Positions 44,282 through 56,167 of a DNA stretch of 64,000 nt are shown here, piece after piece. A program made the position numbers and the translations under genes. Positions within the stretch are counted from its first letter, which is position 1. Every line of letters starts with the position of its first letter. Under the pieces are notes generated by a model. It saw only the letters and a list, made by a program, of their open reading frames with translations, was not told where the DNA came from and ran no database searches. The DNA comes from Collybiopsis luxurians FD-317 M1 (Eukaryota > Basidiomycota > Agaricomycetes > Agaricales > Omphalotaceae): assembly GCA_000827265.1 (NCBI GenBank), contig KN834795.1, forward strand, positions 237,742 to 301,741. The letters are read 5' to 3'.

Positions 44282-46082
44282 TATGCCATCAGACAGAAAG
44301 AAGACAAAGCCTTCTTCCACCAGTGGTGGTATGTCATGTACAATACAGCCTTCCACAAAATCCAGCACTGCCAAAATGCCCAAGAAGCATGATGCTGTCT
44401 CCCAATCCAGCATAAACACTAAATCCCATTCCAAACAAACCAATGAGGCCCTGTCACAAGAATACACCAATGCTTATAAGGCTGGAGCAGTTGCAGTTGA
44501 CCCTTCCAAGTCTAAGCACTTGACACCCTGCCATTGGTAGTGGGCCAACACTGCCGCATCACAGTTACTCGTGCCCTGTGTGGTGGTGCCAATGAGTAAG
44601 TAGAGTCTGGTGACTCAAACACTGCCGCCTCCCTGCTTAGTCTAAACTTGAAACAGATTGTAATTTATTATGATGACAGCTTTAATACATTACCTTGTGT
44701 CATCAGTATTATACCATTAATATAAAATTGCCTGTCAAGGATCAGGCACAGAATTCCCCACCTCATAAACTCGGCATTCCATTTCATTCCATGCACTTGT
44801 AAAGGCAAGCATAAAGCTGAATTAATTCTCTCCAAGGCAAAAAGCAGGAAAAAGAAGCAGAATTCAGCCACATCTACCTCTGCAGAGGACAACAGTCAGA
44901 CAAGGATGACCCAAAAGACAATGCAGGAAAAATGGGAACCTTTAGGTGATTACCATTTTGTTTTGCATATTTATTCTCCCTTTCATTATATTATCTGCTC
45001 AGTCATTTCTTCTCTAGTCATTTGTGGTTTTCTTGAACCATGAAGCAATTAATAATAGATATAAGTTTGCCTGCTTGGACTTTTCACAAATTGTTTTTAA
45101 TGGGTTTTTCTTTAGCCTTCCAGCCTCCTTCTCCATCTCAGTTGCAGACTCTGACACCAGTTTATGGCTCATGTTTTCTCCTTTCCCTCTTCTGCAAACT
45201 CATTATTGAACCTTCATAAAGGTAGTAGCAATGGCAATGGCAATGAAGATGACAATGACAACCTCTCACATAAGTTTTGAAGTAAAATTCAGAAACCCAG
45301 TCCAGTGAATTTGTCAACCCATGACTCAAACAGAGAAGACAAACTAGGCAAACCAACCTTGTCTACTCCTACTTCCACTGACTCAGTGATGAATTCTCAT
45401 TGTTCACCTAAACATTTGCTGAACTGCTTTTCTCTACAGATGGTTGTAGAGGATGTCACCATCAAATCCCAAGTGAAACAGGTCTCCAAAATAGCATGGC
45501 CATTGAAAGTACTGGTCATGGAGTTTGAGGCTGTAAATGGCATTGCAGTTGCCAAGCTAGGCAAGCATATGTACCATCATCAGACATGCCTAGAAAACAT
45601 GTTTCCTCCTGGCAAAATTTTCCATTTTGATGCCCTTCACACTCACATAGCTAGCCTTCTGGCTAATGACCAGTTACACCAGCTGTCATTCAAACAAATA
45701 GGCAATGACACTGAGCTAATGAAGCATTTTGTCACCTACATAAGTGTTTCTGCTTATTCCTGTACAGGTTCTGGTATGATGTCAAGCAGATCAATTATGC
45801 AGTAACCAATGTATGCCTTACCTTTGGAAAAGTTGTTCAGATTATATGCCCTGTCTATTTTGCTTTCCCAACAGACAGTCAAGCAGTGGTGAGTTCCCTT
45901 TGTTGTTTCACCTGGAACTAGAAGACTCAAGTGCCTTTCTTTTTCAGGCTGCACTTGTTCACTGGCTTCTTGTTGAATGCCAATTTCACCATGCTGGATT
46001 GGACCTCAAGGTGATATATGAAGTATACCTTCTTACCCCATCTTATTTGACAACAGCATTACTATTAGGTATGGCCAGCTGA
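44282..46082 (+). pseudogene. unknown multi-exon gene
   Basis: No family recognised. It starts MPSDRKKTKPSSTSGGM, a basic Ser/Lys-rich N-terminus, and runs to 44540. A repeat is inserted at about 44690-44800. A Lys-rich stretch follows (SKAKSRKKKQNSATST, 44835-44885). The main exon (about 45305-45770) has MVVEDVTIKSQVKQVSKIAW, MYHHQTCLENMFPPGKIFHF and LLANDQLHQLSFKQIGND. A further exon (45765-45900) reads FWYDVKQINYAVTNVCLTFG, then HWLLVECQFHHAGLDLK (45957-46010). The order and composition look like a nuclear or regulatory protein of about 450 residues. This is inference only. The insertion and a few stops suggest it is dead. Confidence 0.45.
44690..44800 (-). repeat. dispersed repeat, copy 1 (GCATGGAATGAAATGGAATG type)
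   Basis: Reverse complement of 60330-60412 and of 60529-60595: shared words are GCATGGAATG, AATGCTGAGTTT-like, GAATTCTGTGCCTGATCC and CAGGCAA. It interrupts the unknown gene at 44282-46082. Confidence 0.6.
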
Positions 46083-46564
46083 ATTCAAGGTGGCCCCCTT
46101 CTGAGGTGACATAATTCCTCAAATTTTGAATCTCATCCTTGTGGAGAACTGGTCAAAACAGGATGACCTGACTTATAGGAAGTTGTTGGAGCTGCAAGAA
46201 GTCCCTCTCAAGTTGATCACATTTGTGGCTACTCTGGTATGTTTTTTTTGTCTCTACATAGGTGTAGATTTCCAGTATTTGCCGGATTGAGCATGCCCTC
46301 ACAGAACACATTTCTGATTTTCATACTACTGCTGAAATCATAGAAAAGAATGATGGATGAAAGTATATGTTATATTTTTTTTTGTTTTTGTGTGTTCGTT
46401 CTAACAATTTTGTGGAATACTAGCTATGAAGCTATTCTTGCAATGTTGCATAATTTGCACAACCATGCACCAAAATGTACCCACAAGCAGAAGAAAAATA
46501 TCTTCAAATGCATGATGTATGCTTCATTGTCTGATTGTTGTTTGCTATATGATTCATAATTTTT

Positions 46565-46853
46565 TAGTGCATTGGTTCCTGCTCCTCACCCAGAACAAGA
46601 GTACACATATTCTAAGTTGGAGGCACTCAAGGAGGAAGCAGTGGAGGTTGCAGAAGCAAAGGCAGAGGAAGAGGGAGGAGAGGAAGAGGGAGGAGAGGAG
46701 GAGGGAGGAGAGGAGGAGGGAGGAGAGAAAGAGGGAGGAGAAAAAGATAGAGGAGAGGATGTAGAAATGCAAGAGACACTGGAAAAGGAGACAGGTGAAC
46801 AAACCAATCCTCAGATCCATTCCAGTGGAGGCTCATCTCTTGCACCCTCATAA
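46565..46853 (+). CDS. acidic repeat ORF, probable last exon
   Basis: The frame encodes PAPHPEQEYTYSKLEALKEE, then AEAKAEEEGGEEEGGEEEGG repeats of a GAGGAAGAGGGAGGA-type 15-bp unit (about 46665-46745), then VEMQETLEKETGEQTNP and a stop. It is nearly all Glu/Gly, low-complexity and probably unstructured or coiled. It may be the C-terminal exon of the gene starting at 44282; the connection is not proven. Confidence 0.4.
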
Positions 46854-47569
46854 TTGTATGTTTCAAAATTTCTTGAGCTGCCCATTCTAAGATCATTGAC
46901 ATCTGCTCTAGGTGTAATGACATATCTATTCTTCATTCTTCTATGCTGTCAAATTATGGACTGTCTATCCACTCAAGATTTTCAATATCTGTTTGTCATG
47001 TACACTGTCTTGTCTGAGAGTATATCATATGTGTGCATGATCATTGTCTATAAAATATCAATCATAGTCAAAGTTTTCTTCTCTGACACTGTCTGTTGAT
47101 ATTGCACTTAGTTTTTTTTTATATGGGACATGTGTGTCAGTTTGTAAGTTCTGTCACTCATGCATTGTTATGCATTGCTTATCCATGTATGTCTGCAGGT
47201 GCTGGGTATTTCAACCTCCTGCAATCATTGTTCATGGGTATGGATTGTGTCAAACTTTTCTTTGACACTATCTCTTATTTGTATTGCAATTAGGTTTGTC
47301 AACAAAGTGGTCTCCATGTATGTGCATTCATGGGTGAGGCATATGCACACAGGTGCCGGGATTTTCATCATCATTGTTCCTGGGTATGGACAGTTACCTT
47401 GTGTGATCTGCTCAACCTGCTGCTGGATGATTGCACTCATTATTATTAGTTCCATCTTCCTCTCCTTTCTTTGTTCTACCCTACTGTCTGTCATAATTAG
47501 ATATTATATTAATGATTGGTATTATGTCTCATTTTAGAATACCATCTGTAGATGCATTATTCAAGCTCC
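46854..47569. other. diverged direct duplication, no gene
   Basis: Two related stretches (about 47095-47280 and 47281-47420) share TTGCA(C/A)TTAG, CATGTATGT, CAGGTGC(T/C)GGG and GTTC(A/C)TGGGTATGGA. Hydrophobic frames exist in all directions but none looks like a gene. Confidence 0.4.
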
Positions 47570-47691
47570 AAAGATGGCCTAATGAACCAGTAAGATGCAC
47601 AACTCGAGGGCTATGAAGCTGCTTAAGATGGTGTGAAGCTCTGTAAGGGATCTTCAAGTTGTGGAAAGACACTCCAAGGAGAATGAAGCTG
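47570..47691 (+). repeat. 69-bp minisatellite, left part
   Basis: Units such as GCTATGAAGCTGCTTAAGAT, GTGTGAAGCTCTGTAAGGGA and GTGGAAAGACACTCCAAGG match those at 49195-49640. The repeat is interrupted by the solo LTR at 47692. Confidence 0.7.
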
Positions 47692-49194
47692 TGTTAGGAA
47701 CCACTCCAATTTGGTATGTTCAACTTCCCCTGCTAATTAACTCCTTATTTTCAGTACAATCTATAAACTACATGGATTGCCTATCATAACAAAAAGACAA
47801 AACATTCAGTTCCTATAAATCTTAACTGCCAACGTTACGCGAATTCGGTATGCAAAGCCGTCGAGATACATTGCTTACAATATCTGCAATTGTCGGACCC
47901 GATAATCCGATGAACGGCTCACCAATGAACTACGAATATATTTGTCAACTGACATCGGAATTTGGAAGTGCCGACTATCAATACCGAAATGCGGGACTAA
48001 GAAGTCACCGACAAACAGGTGGCTGCTAGTTGTTTGCCAGTATTTACATGATAAATCTGTATATAAGCCGCTGGGATTCTCGTCGAATCCCCAGCTCGAA
48101 TATCCTGTTGTAAATACTGATTCTAAATCTATTCCTTTTTCCTTGTCTTTTCTCTATTCCATTTCGCTCTCAAAGTTGCAGTCTGCAACCTCGTCTCTTT
48201 ATCTCTTTTCTTTTGTTTCACTTGTCTACTTTGACAGAATCGTTCTAGCCATAGTCACATCGATCTATTTCCCTACATCATCTCGTATATCTCGTATCAA
48301 ATTGTTTACTAACCGCTTGCATTTAACAAGGTCGTTTCAACGATTACTCTTACTAAACATCAGCAATATTATCTGAAGGGTAACCATAGTCGAAGTAACC
48401 ACTTCTTTTAACCAATTGAACACATAAATAAGTTGCGTCGTCACCAAACCAGCCATTACAACTTGTTTAGTTGTCACCATCACTGAGAATCACTCACATT
48501 TTCCATAACTGTTAAACAATTACCACTGAGAACATCACGTTATAAGTGACTATATCAAATATAGTCACTTCGTTTAGGTCAACCATACCTGCTGTCACTG
48601 CATAAGGTTGTCGCCTACCTTCTCTACAATCATTCCAACAATTATAGCTAGCAAACACAAAGGATATCACACTATAAGTAGTTATTACTGAAGTAGCTAC
48701 TTCCTCTGGCTCTGTTGCACTCCACATACAGATTGCATCACTGTCAAGGCAATTCCCAACACTTGCCCTAATTGTTCCCATAGTCATTGAGGGTATTAAT
48801 CCAGTGACATTTGCCACAACTAGTCCAACACTGTCATATCACAAGTACACCAAGGGTTTTTACAATCACAAACAGTTACAACTCTAGTAAGTGTTTCTCC
48901 CATAGTTCATCTACTACTCAATTGGCATTGTGTCATCAAGCATCCTAGTCACCTACACTTGCTGTGACCATTCCAATAACCAAGGCTTGTAAGTAATAAG
49001 AACTCACATAGGTATTAAGTCTCTTATCTCCACTCAACAATTGTCTTCATACAAACCATTCATACTAACCATACACACTAACAAATTGTCTTGAAAGCTA
49101 TTGTCTACACAGTACAATTTTGGACTCTTACATTCAAATTTACATATTGCATACATTGCACAATATCTCATAGGTTTAGAAGCTGGTCATAACA
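47692..49194 (+). mobile_element. solo LTR, 1.5 kb, CpG-rich
   Basis: It starts TGTTAGGAACC and ends GGTCATAACA, with perfect 5-bp target duplications AGCTG at 47687-47691 and 49195-49199. The part 47825-48380 has many CG dinucleotides (GTTACGCGAATTCGG, CCGTCGAGATAC), a TATATAA box at about 48058-48064 followed by GCCGCTGGGATTCTCGTCG, then a long pyrimidine-rich stretch typical of fungal transcription starts. Orientation is taken from that box. The remaining half is AT-rich with short CACAATT/CATTCCAAC words. No internal region or second LTR remains. It may itself contain a smaller nested insertion. Confidence 0.75.
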
Positions 49195-49640
49195 AGCTGC
49201 TTAGACAGGTGTAAAGCTCCATAAGGATCTTTAGGCTGTGGAGAGGCACTTTAAGGTGAATAAAGCTGCTTAAAGAGGTGTGAAGCTCTGTAAAGGATCT
49301 TTAGGCTCTAGAGAGACATCTCAAGGGGCAGGAAGCTACTTAAAGAGGTATGAAGTTCCATAATGATTCTCTGGGCTGTGGGAAGACACACCAAGGGGCA
49401 TGAAACTACTTAAAGAGATGTGAAGCTCCATAAGGGGTCCTTAGGCTGTGGAGAGACATTTCAAGGGACATGAAGCTCTGTAGGGAATGCTTAGGCTGTA
49501 GAAAGACATCTCAAGGGGCATGAGGCTACTTAAAGAGATGTGAAGCTCTATAAGGTTTCTTTAGGTTGTAAAAAGACATATCAAGGGGCATAAAGCTGCC
49601 TGAAGATATTCAAAGGCTCTAGAAGCAGTGTCAGGGTACT
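49195..49640 (+). repeat. 69-bp minisatellite, right part
   Basis: About six tandem units read roughly GAAGCTACTTAAAGAGATGT, GAAGCTCCATAAGGATC, TTTAGGCTGTGGAGAGACAT and CTCAAGGGGCAT; the first two copies are 69 bp apart (49197 to 49266). Confidence 0.85.
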
Positions 49641-49937
49641 GAGAAATGCCCTACTGACTGTTCAGCATTCTTATAGTAACTGTAGACCATTTCAGGTAAC
49701 TTGAGGCAACCTGGGGCAACCAAAAGGAAGCTGTAGGGATGCCCAGGTCATATACTTATGACCCAAAGCACCTCCATATGCTCTCAAGTCATTCTCAATT
49801 GGTCTAAGTTTCTTAGGACATAGGGGTTGGACTGTGGAATCCTAGGTAACATAAGTCTTTGAAGTGTCCTATGCTCCTTAGGTTTCTTGAAGTTATCATG
49901 ATGTAACTACAAGCTCAAGCTATTTTTCCTGATGCAG
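49641..49937. repeat. end of a CATCAGGAAAA-type repeat element
   Basis: GC-richer sequence with GGTAACTTGAGGCAACCTGGG-like words ends in TTTTTCCTGATG at 49926-49937, the same end as the repeats at 1-1104 and 58066-58988. It abuts and truncates the integrase frame of element E. The minisatellite and this part may together form one large member of the family. Confidence 0.45.
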
Positions 49938-51295
49938 CATGAAAGACAGGATGTATACTGTGATATTTTGATGGTAGCTCCAACTTGACAGTGACAGGGG
50001 ACAACTTTTCAATAACTCTGAATGGTCCTTCATATCTGGGTTGGAGTGCTTTTTCTGTGGTTTGATAATCCCTTAGATCAAGCATTACATTATCTCCCAC
50101 TTTCCATGGAATATTATGAACACCCTTGTCATAATACCATTTCATTCTTTCAGCTGCTAGTTTTAAAGCTGCTTTTGCCTGTTCTTGAGCTTCAAATCTC
50201 TGTTGCATTATGTCATTCAGGTCAACTAAAATTCCATCTTTTAAGAGAGTTGGACCAGCTCATGGATGTTGACCATACTCTAGGAAGAATGGACTCTCCT
50301 TAGTACCTTTATGTGCCTGGTTACTATATGCAAACTCCACTGTGCCTAGTAGTTGGGCCCAGTTATTGAGATTGTAGTCTATATAGCATTGAAGATACTG
50401 TTCCAAAATCTGATTCACATGCTCTGTTTGACCATTTGTTTGTGGATGATATGCAGTAGACATTGTAGATTCAATACCAAGAAATCTACACCATTCCTGA
50501 AAGATCTCAGCAGCAAATTGAGGTCCTTGATCAGATATGATCTGCAGTGGAAGTTCATGCAGTGGATAGATTCTGTCAAAGAGTAACCTTGCCAAATCTT
50601 TTGCTGAGAAATTATTGGTAATTGGGAAAAAGGGTGCTCACTTAGTTAAACAATCCACTACTACACAGATAGCATTATATTTACCAGATGGTGGTAATTG
50701 AGTCATCAGGTCAATGGAAATTATTTTCCAAGGTCCATTAGGTACCCTGTTAAGTTGTAAGGGTCCAAAAGGCTGCTGTGGGCAATTTTTCATCTACTGA
50801 CAGGTATCACAGCCTGTGACATAATGCTTTACAAAAACAGACATTCCTGGCCACCAGTAATTTCTAGAGATTAGTTCATATGTTTTCCATCTACCAGGAT
50901 GACCTGCTGATGGTAAATCATGATGGATTTGAACAATGTAGTGTTGTAAATGATAATTTGTACTTTTTGGAATATAGATTTTACCACAATATAGTAATAA
51001 TTCATTTTCATAATTCCACTCTTTGAGAGATTTCTTAAACTCTCATGGTCCTGACTTGAGGAGTGATTTATAATCTTTTGTAACCTTGTCTGATAGCAAT
51101 GCTTCCTTGACCTCTCTTATGATTTGTTCATCATTGATAGGCAATTCATGAGCAGCCTCAATGGCCTGAATGGCAAAAAATTCAGGTTTGAGTAAAATTT
51201 GATCTTTGTCATTAAGGTTTACCCCCTCCTCATGATCTGGCATCCTGGATAGAGGGTCTGCTTCTTGCATTGTTTTCCCCGGTTTATGTCAAAGG
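49938..51295 (-). pseudogene. Ty3/gypsy element E: end of RNase H and integrase
   Basis: On the reverse strand, KPGKTMQEADPLSRM (about 51295-51240) marks the end of RNase H. The linker and zinc-binding part follow, including a C-x2-C near 50825-50795 on the reverse strand. The catalytic core is PLQIISDQGPQFAAEIFQEW, LGIESTMSTAYHPQTNGQTE and GTVEFAYSNQAHKGTKESPF (50560-50290), and the C-terminal part is WKVGDNVMLDLRDY, LQPRYEGPFRVIEKLSP and HPVFHAA, cut at 49938 by a repeat. It belongs to a different lineage from A/C (SDQGPQF and PQTNGQTE). It lacks LTRs in the window and cannot move. Confidence 0.88.
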
Positions 51296-51329
51296 AAATA
51301 GTTAAATTGTGTGAGATGGATGCCACAGA

Positions 51330-53880
51330 TTACATCAGGAAAAATGGGTTGAGCTTGGGGTTATATGATAACAACCTCAGAGAATCTGAATTCAGCGGCA
51401 ATGTGCTATCCAGCACTACTGAGTTGTTACGAGATAAATTCTCAGGTGTGTGCTCAAGAATTAAGGTGTTAGAACCATGTTCTGACTCATAAAGGTATTC
51501 GAAACCTGAGGCTTCCAACAGTCCACCAGCAAAGGAACCAAAAGACATCATATTCAAAACAAGTTCATCTGATGGTTCTGTAGTTTCTGCAAGCTGAGCT
51601 AACATTTCAGAACTTGAATTTTCCAGTGAATATTGCATTCCTTGGGCAGCCATACCTGGTGGGCCCTTCTTTCCAGAACATACAACATTATTAGTTGGAC
51701 AGTTTTGAGAGAAATGTCCAGGTGAACCACACTTATAGCATAGGCCTTGAGCATCATATTCAGCTTTCTTTTTGTCAGATAATAGATTAGGCTTCTGAGA
51801 ATAATAGCTACTCTTATGCCCTCCATTACCAGTCTTATTATAGGACTGATTAGGGTGTTTAAAATTTGAACTCTGTTGCTCATTCGAGCGCTGAGTTGAA
51901 TCTTTATGATTATTATTAGGGCGGTAAGGTTTGTGCTTGTGCCCCTTCCATTTTGACTTCTTTGACTTGTCACCTTTCTTGGATGAATGAAAGGAATTAT
52001 CTTTGTTAGTTGACTTTGATTTAATGCCAAGCTCATTTTCGAAGTTAGCCATCTCAATCAATTTGGCCTCTCGGACTATCTGTTTCCAAGAAGATACCTC
52101 TTTGTTGAGCTTTGCACGATGCAACTCATAACACATTTTGGGAGTAAAACCATCCCATAATTTAATTACTTTGTCATGTTTGCCAACTGCACCAACAAGA
52201 TTATATAAATTTTCCAATTCATATACATACTCAGATACAGAATGGTGATTCTGAAAGCAACATTTAATTTTTTCACATTGTTGACTGTGATAATTGATCA
52301 GAAAACAGAAATTAAACATCTTTTCAAAGTATCATTGAAGCAACCATTTAGCATGATTTTTTACAACCTTCTGAGTGAAGAAGGAATGGGTTCACCCTTC
52401 TGTAAAGTGTGAGAGTAAAAATACACATTCCTTTTTTGGTATATGTCCTGACTTACAATACTGATATCCTTCCAGTACAAGCATCTGCCGAACCATCATA
52501 TACAATGGGTTCAATGGGGTGAATCAACCTTTTCTTAAATTTCCTTTTCTGAGACCAGTTGTTCTGCTTGGATGACCACTTCTTCTTTGACTTTCATTGG
52601 CCACTAGGACTAGGTGAAGTATAAGAAGAGCTCTCCAATTCATCTGACCATGAAGGTGATGAATCTGATGAGTCTGAAGATGAACCATCTGAGTGAGAAC
52701 TTTCTGACAATTCACTATTGTCTGATGTCTCAGAATTATTGCTTGTCTCAGAGTCAGAATCACTACTAGAGTCAGATGGGTCAGAGGATGGTTCTGATGT
52801 GGAACTATATTCATCACTACTGCTTGATTCTGTAACATGAGCTTTCTTCTTGTTCTTAGAAGGCTTTGAAGTCCTTTTATCCTTTGACTTCTTGGACACT
52901 CATAATGCTTGCACAAGAATGCTATCATGAGGAAGTTGATCAGCCAGTTGTGTGCATAGTCTATCACCTCGATGTGATGGAGGGGTAGGAGTGCATCCTT
53001 CCAAGACCTGTTTCAGTTGCTTGGAATGATGAGAAGACATAGGTTTAGCAATGTCATTCAATTTCTCATTAATATCCCTTTCAGAACCAATATCTGATAT
53101 AGCATGGGCATGCTTGACTTTATGAGTCTTCAATTTCTTTGAGCCATTTTTGCTCTTATGGTGTTTGGGCATGTGTGCACCTTCAACAGGTGGAATGTCA
53201 TGCTTGGATTGATGGACCTTAGCATGATGAATGGAGTTCCATTGTTCAAGAGCAGCTTTCTGTGCCTCGATATTAAGTTCCTGGTCACTGATCATTGTTA
53301 CAATCAGTGAATTTTCCCTTGGCCAAGTAATTTGATGGGCCAGCTTCTTGGGAAGCAGAATGGTTGCACACCCAGTTCTGCAATTTAACTTTTTCATCCC
53401 TACAATGGATGAGCTCTTTCTGAGAGGGAGTTAATCCTTTCTCAGCAGCTTTAACAGTGGCTCATTGTTCCTTTGTGAGCACTGCAGGTACCTTAAACAT
53501 GTTTCTTTTCATGTTTCTAATATTGTCCAAACTTTTGGACCTATGCAGTTGGACTACAGTCCAAGGTCCTTGACCATCATCCTCATTAGGCTCAGCCATA
53601 GAGGATAATCCCAATGAATCATTATTTTTACCAGACGTAACTATGACATTGTTACTAATGTATGTGGGTACAGGATCCTCAGAGGGTTCCGGGTAAACTA
53701 AATCAGTTCTTGTGGGAGAAACTGAGGAGCAGGAAGCAGCAACCTCATGGTAAGAACAATTGCCACTGTCCTTGACTGTCTGACTTATGGGTGCTAGAAC
53801 CTGTGTGCAAAGTGTTTCCACTTGCATAGCCCCATCACCAGGGTTAAATGCTGTGGAGTCACTGGAGAATCTTGAAAAGA
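51330..53880 (-). pseudogene. Ty3/gypsy element E: gag, N-terminally truncated
   Basis: Reverse-strand frames in order: 53880-53462 (N-terminal part with QGPWTVVQLHRSKSLDNIRN), 53397-52900 (basic, His/Lys-rich), 52899-52594 (Ser/Asp/Glu-rich tract SSSSDEYSSTSEPSSDPSDS), then 52319-51330. The last contains SWKQIVREAKLIEMANFENE, a basic Lys/Ser/Asn linker and the zinc knuckle CYKCGSPGHFSQNC (about 51750-51709). Gag forms the particle and binds RNA. Protease and RT should follow but the frame jumps from 51330 to the RNase H end at 51295, so at least 1.5 kb of pol is deleted. At about 53880 it meets element C head-to-head. Confidence 0.8.
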
Positions 53881-56150
53881 TGAAGAAGAGATACTCAAAC
53901 ACATTCCCAAGAAGTATCAAGACTTCTTGGATGTGTTCTCCCCAGGAGAGGTGAAGGTCTTACCTCCACATTGTCTGTACAACTTAAAAATTGAGATGGA
54001 ACAGGACTCAGCCCCTCCCTTTGGGGAACTCTATAACATGTTGGAAATGGAACTAAAAGCCCTAAAGGATTACATAGATGATATGCTAGGGAAAGGGTTT
54101 ATTAGAGCCTCCAACTCACCTGCTGGGGCTCCAGTTCTATTCGTAAGAAAGAAGGATGGAAGCCTAAGGCTTTGTGTTGACTATTGGGCCTTGAATCAAA
54201 TCACAAGGAAGAACAGGTATCCCTTACCCCTTATAGGTCCACTTGTTGATCAACTATGAAGGGCAAAATACTTTACAAAACTTGATTTGAGAGCAGGATA
54301 TAACAATGTCTGAATAGTGGGAGGCCACAAATGGAAAACAGCATTTTGTATGTGATACAAATCCTACAAAATGTTGGTCATGTCCTTTGGATTAACAAAT
54401 GCCCCCTTGGCTTTCCAATTTTTTATGAATGACATTTTCCATGATTTACTGGATGTATGCATGGTTATTTACTTAGATGACATTCCCATTTATTCAGATG
54501 ACAAAAACACTCATGAGGAACAAGTCCAAAAGGTATTCATGGAAATAAATTATAATATTCATGACAAGGAACTACTGGCTATTGTGGAATGTTTTAAAGT
54601 TTGGAGAGCCTATTGTGATGATTTGAGATTCCAAATTCAAGTTTATTCTAATCACAATAACCTGCAGTGGTTTAAAATGACCAAACAGCTGTTGGTGAGA
54701 CAAGCAAGGTGGTCAGAGGCATTATCAGGATTTGACTTCCAAATCAACTATAGACCAGGAACTTTGGGAGCAAAACCAGATGTTTTGATGAGACAAGCAG
54801 ATGTATACCCACAGAAAGGAGTTGATAGGGACTCTGCTAGAGCAGGAAGAGAGCAAATATTGATTCCTCCAGAATGACTCAATGCAGCATTGCTTTTGAA
54901 TGAGGATTTGTTATTAGAACAGATTCAAAAGGCAGAACAAGATGAGTTCATGTGAGACACAATAAAACAGATTTGAGAAGGAAGAATTAAAAATGTGGTA
55001 TTCAAAAATGGGTTGCTTAAATGTCAAGGTCATATATATGTCCCTAATGACACAGAACTTTGATGAGACATACTATCTGCCTATCACAATCACACACTCA
55101 GAGGACATCTGGGCAAGAAGAAAACAAAAAAGATACTCAATCAGTTGTTCTTTTGGAAAGGAAGCAGCAAGGACATACATCACTATGTACAAAGCTGCCA
55201 TACTTGTATAAGATCCAAGGATAGAAGCACTCTCCGATATGGGAATCTGAAACCTCTACCCATTGGGTGAAGACCCTGGAGCTCAATTTTGATGGACCAT
55301 ATAGTACAACTCCTGAAAGCAGGAAAGGAACAATTTGATGCAATCCTAGTAGTAGTAGATCAGCTCACAAAACAAGCCATCTATATTCCCTGTCACATGA
55401 CAGACACTGCAAAGGAATTTGCAAGACTATTCCTTGAAAATGTATTCTCGAAACACAGGCTACAAGCAGATATTGTCTCGGATTGAGGAAGCTTGTTCAT
55501 CTCCCAGTTTTGGAAGGAATTGTGTAAGATACTTGGTATTGAGTCTTGTCTCTCAACAGCATACCACCCTCAAATGGATAGTCAGACAGAGAGAACTAAT
55601 CAAAGTCTCAAAGGATCCCTAAGAATCTATACATCTTATGACCAAGATGACTGGGATGCCTTATTACCTATCACAGAATTCATATACAACATGCTCCATT
55701 CAACTACAGGATTAACACCCTTCTTTGCAAATAAAGGATATCATCTGAAACTTTCAATTAACCTATCAAAGGTGAATGACTCAGAAGCAAACCAGTATGC
55801 TACAGAGTTAAAAGAAATACACAAATATCTAAAACAACAAATATATGAAGCAAACAAGGCAGCAGTGAATCAGTTCAATTGCCACCATGCCAGAAATCCT
55901 GATTGGAAAAAGGGCAACCAAGTCTGGTTGGATATGGGTAACATCTGAACAAGAAGGCCTACCAAAAAATTGGATCACAAGTGGGCAGGACCCTATATGA
56001 TACTCAATAAAATAGGATCTCATGCATATTGACTTGAGTTACTGGGGGACCTACAATGAATCCACAATGTATTCCATGTCAATAGACTGAAACCCCACCA
56101 CCCAGTACAGAAGGCTGGAATGGAAGGACTAGTCAAAGGACAACTTGTTT
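53872..56150 (+). pseudogene. Ty3/gypsy element C: pol with RT deletion
   Basis: Same family as A. The frame starts at [20 protein letters not shown], followed by [20 protein letters not shown] and DYWALNQ (CGG to TGG in the DYRALN motif). The palm follows with [19 protein letters not shown] and YLDD (54470-54481). At about 54535 it jumps from THEEQVQKV to NYNIHDKELLAIVECFKVW: roughly 490 bp present in A are missing, yet the frame is kept. RNase H continues to 54877. The integrase is frameshifted at 54900-55290, with a TGA at 55484-55486 where SDRG is expected, and its core has STAYHPQMDSQTERTNQSLK. It ends HNVFHVNRLKPHHPVQKAG at about 56150. The chromodomain of A is absent. 5' LTR, gag and protease are also absent. 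Confidence 0.88.
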
Positions 56151-56167
56151 AATTCATCATGTTTGGC

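Noticed and set aside
46554..46923. Reverse-strand and alternate-frame ORFs over the GAGGAAGAGGGAGGA repeat
   Set aside because: They are shadows of the low-complexity repeat; the Glu/Gly forward frame has the better context.
49195..49640. Possible tandem RNA genes in the 69-bp repeat
   Set aside because: No conserved hairpin or promoter boxes per unit; it behaves as a minisatellite.
51334..51360. CATCAGGAAAAATGGG as another terminal inverted repeat of the CATC(T/A)GGAAAA family
   Set aside because: It lies at a gag/pol deletion joint and the following bases are continuous gag coding sequence, so the match is probably chance.
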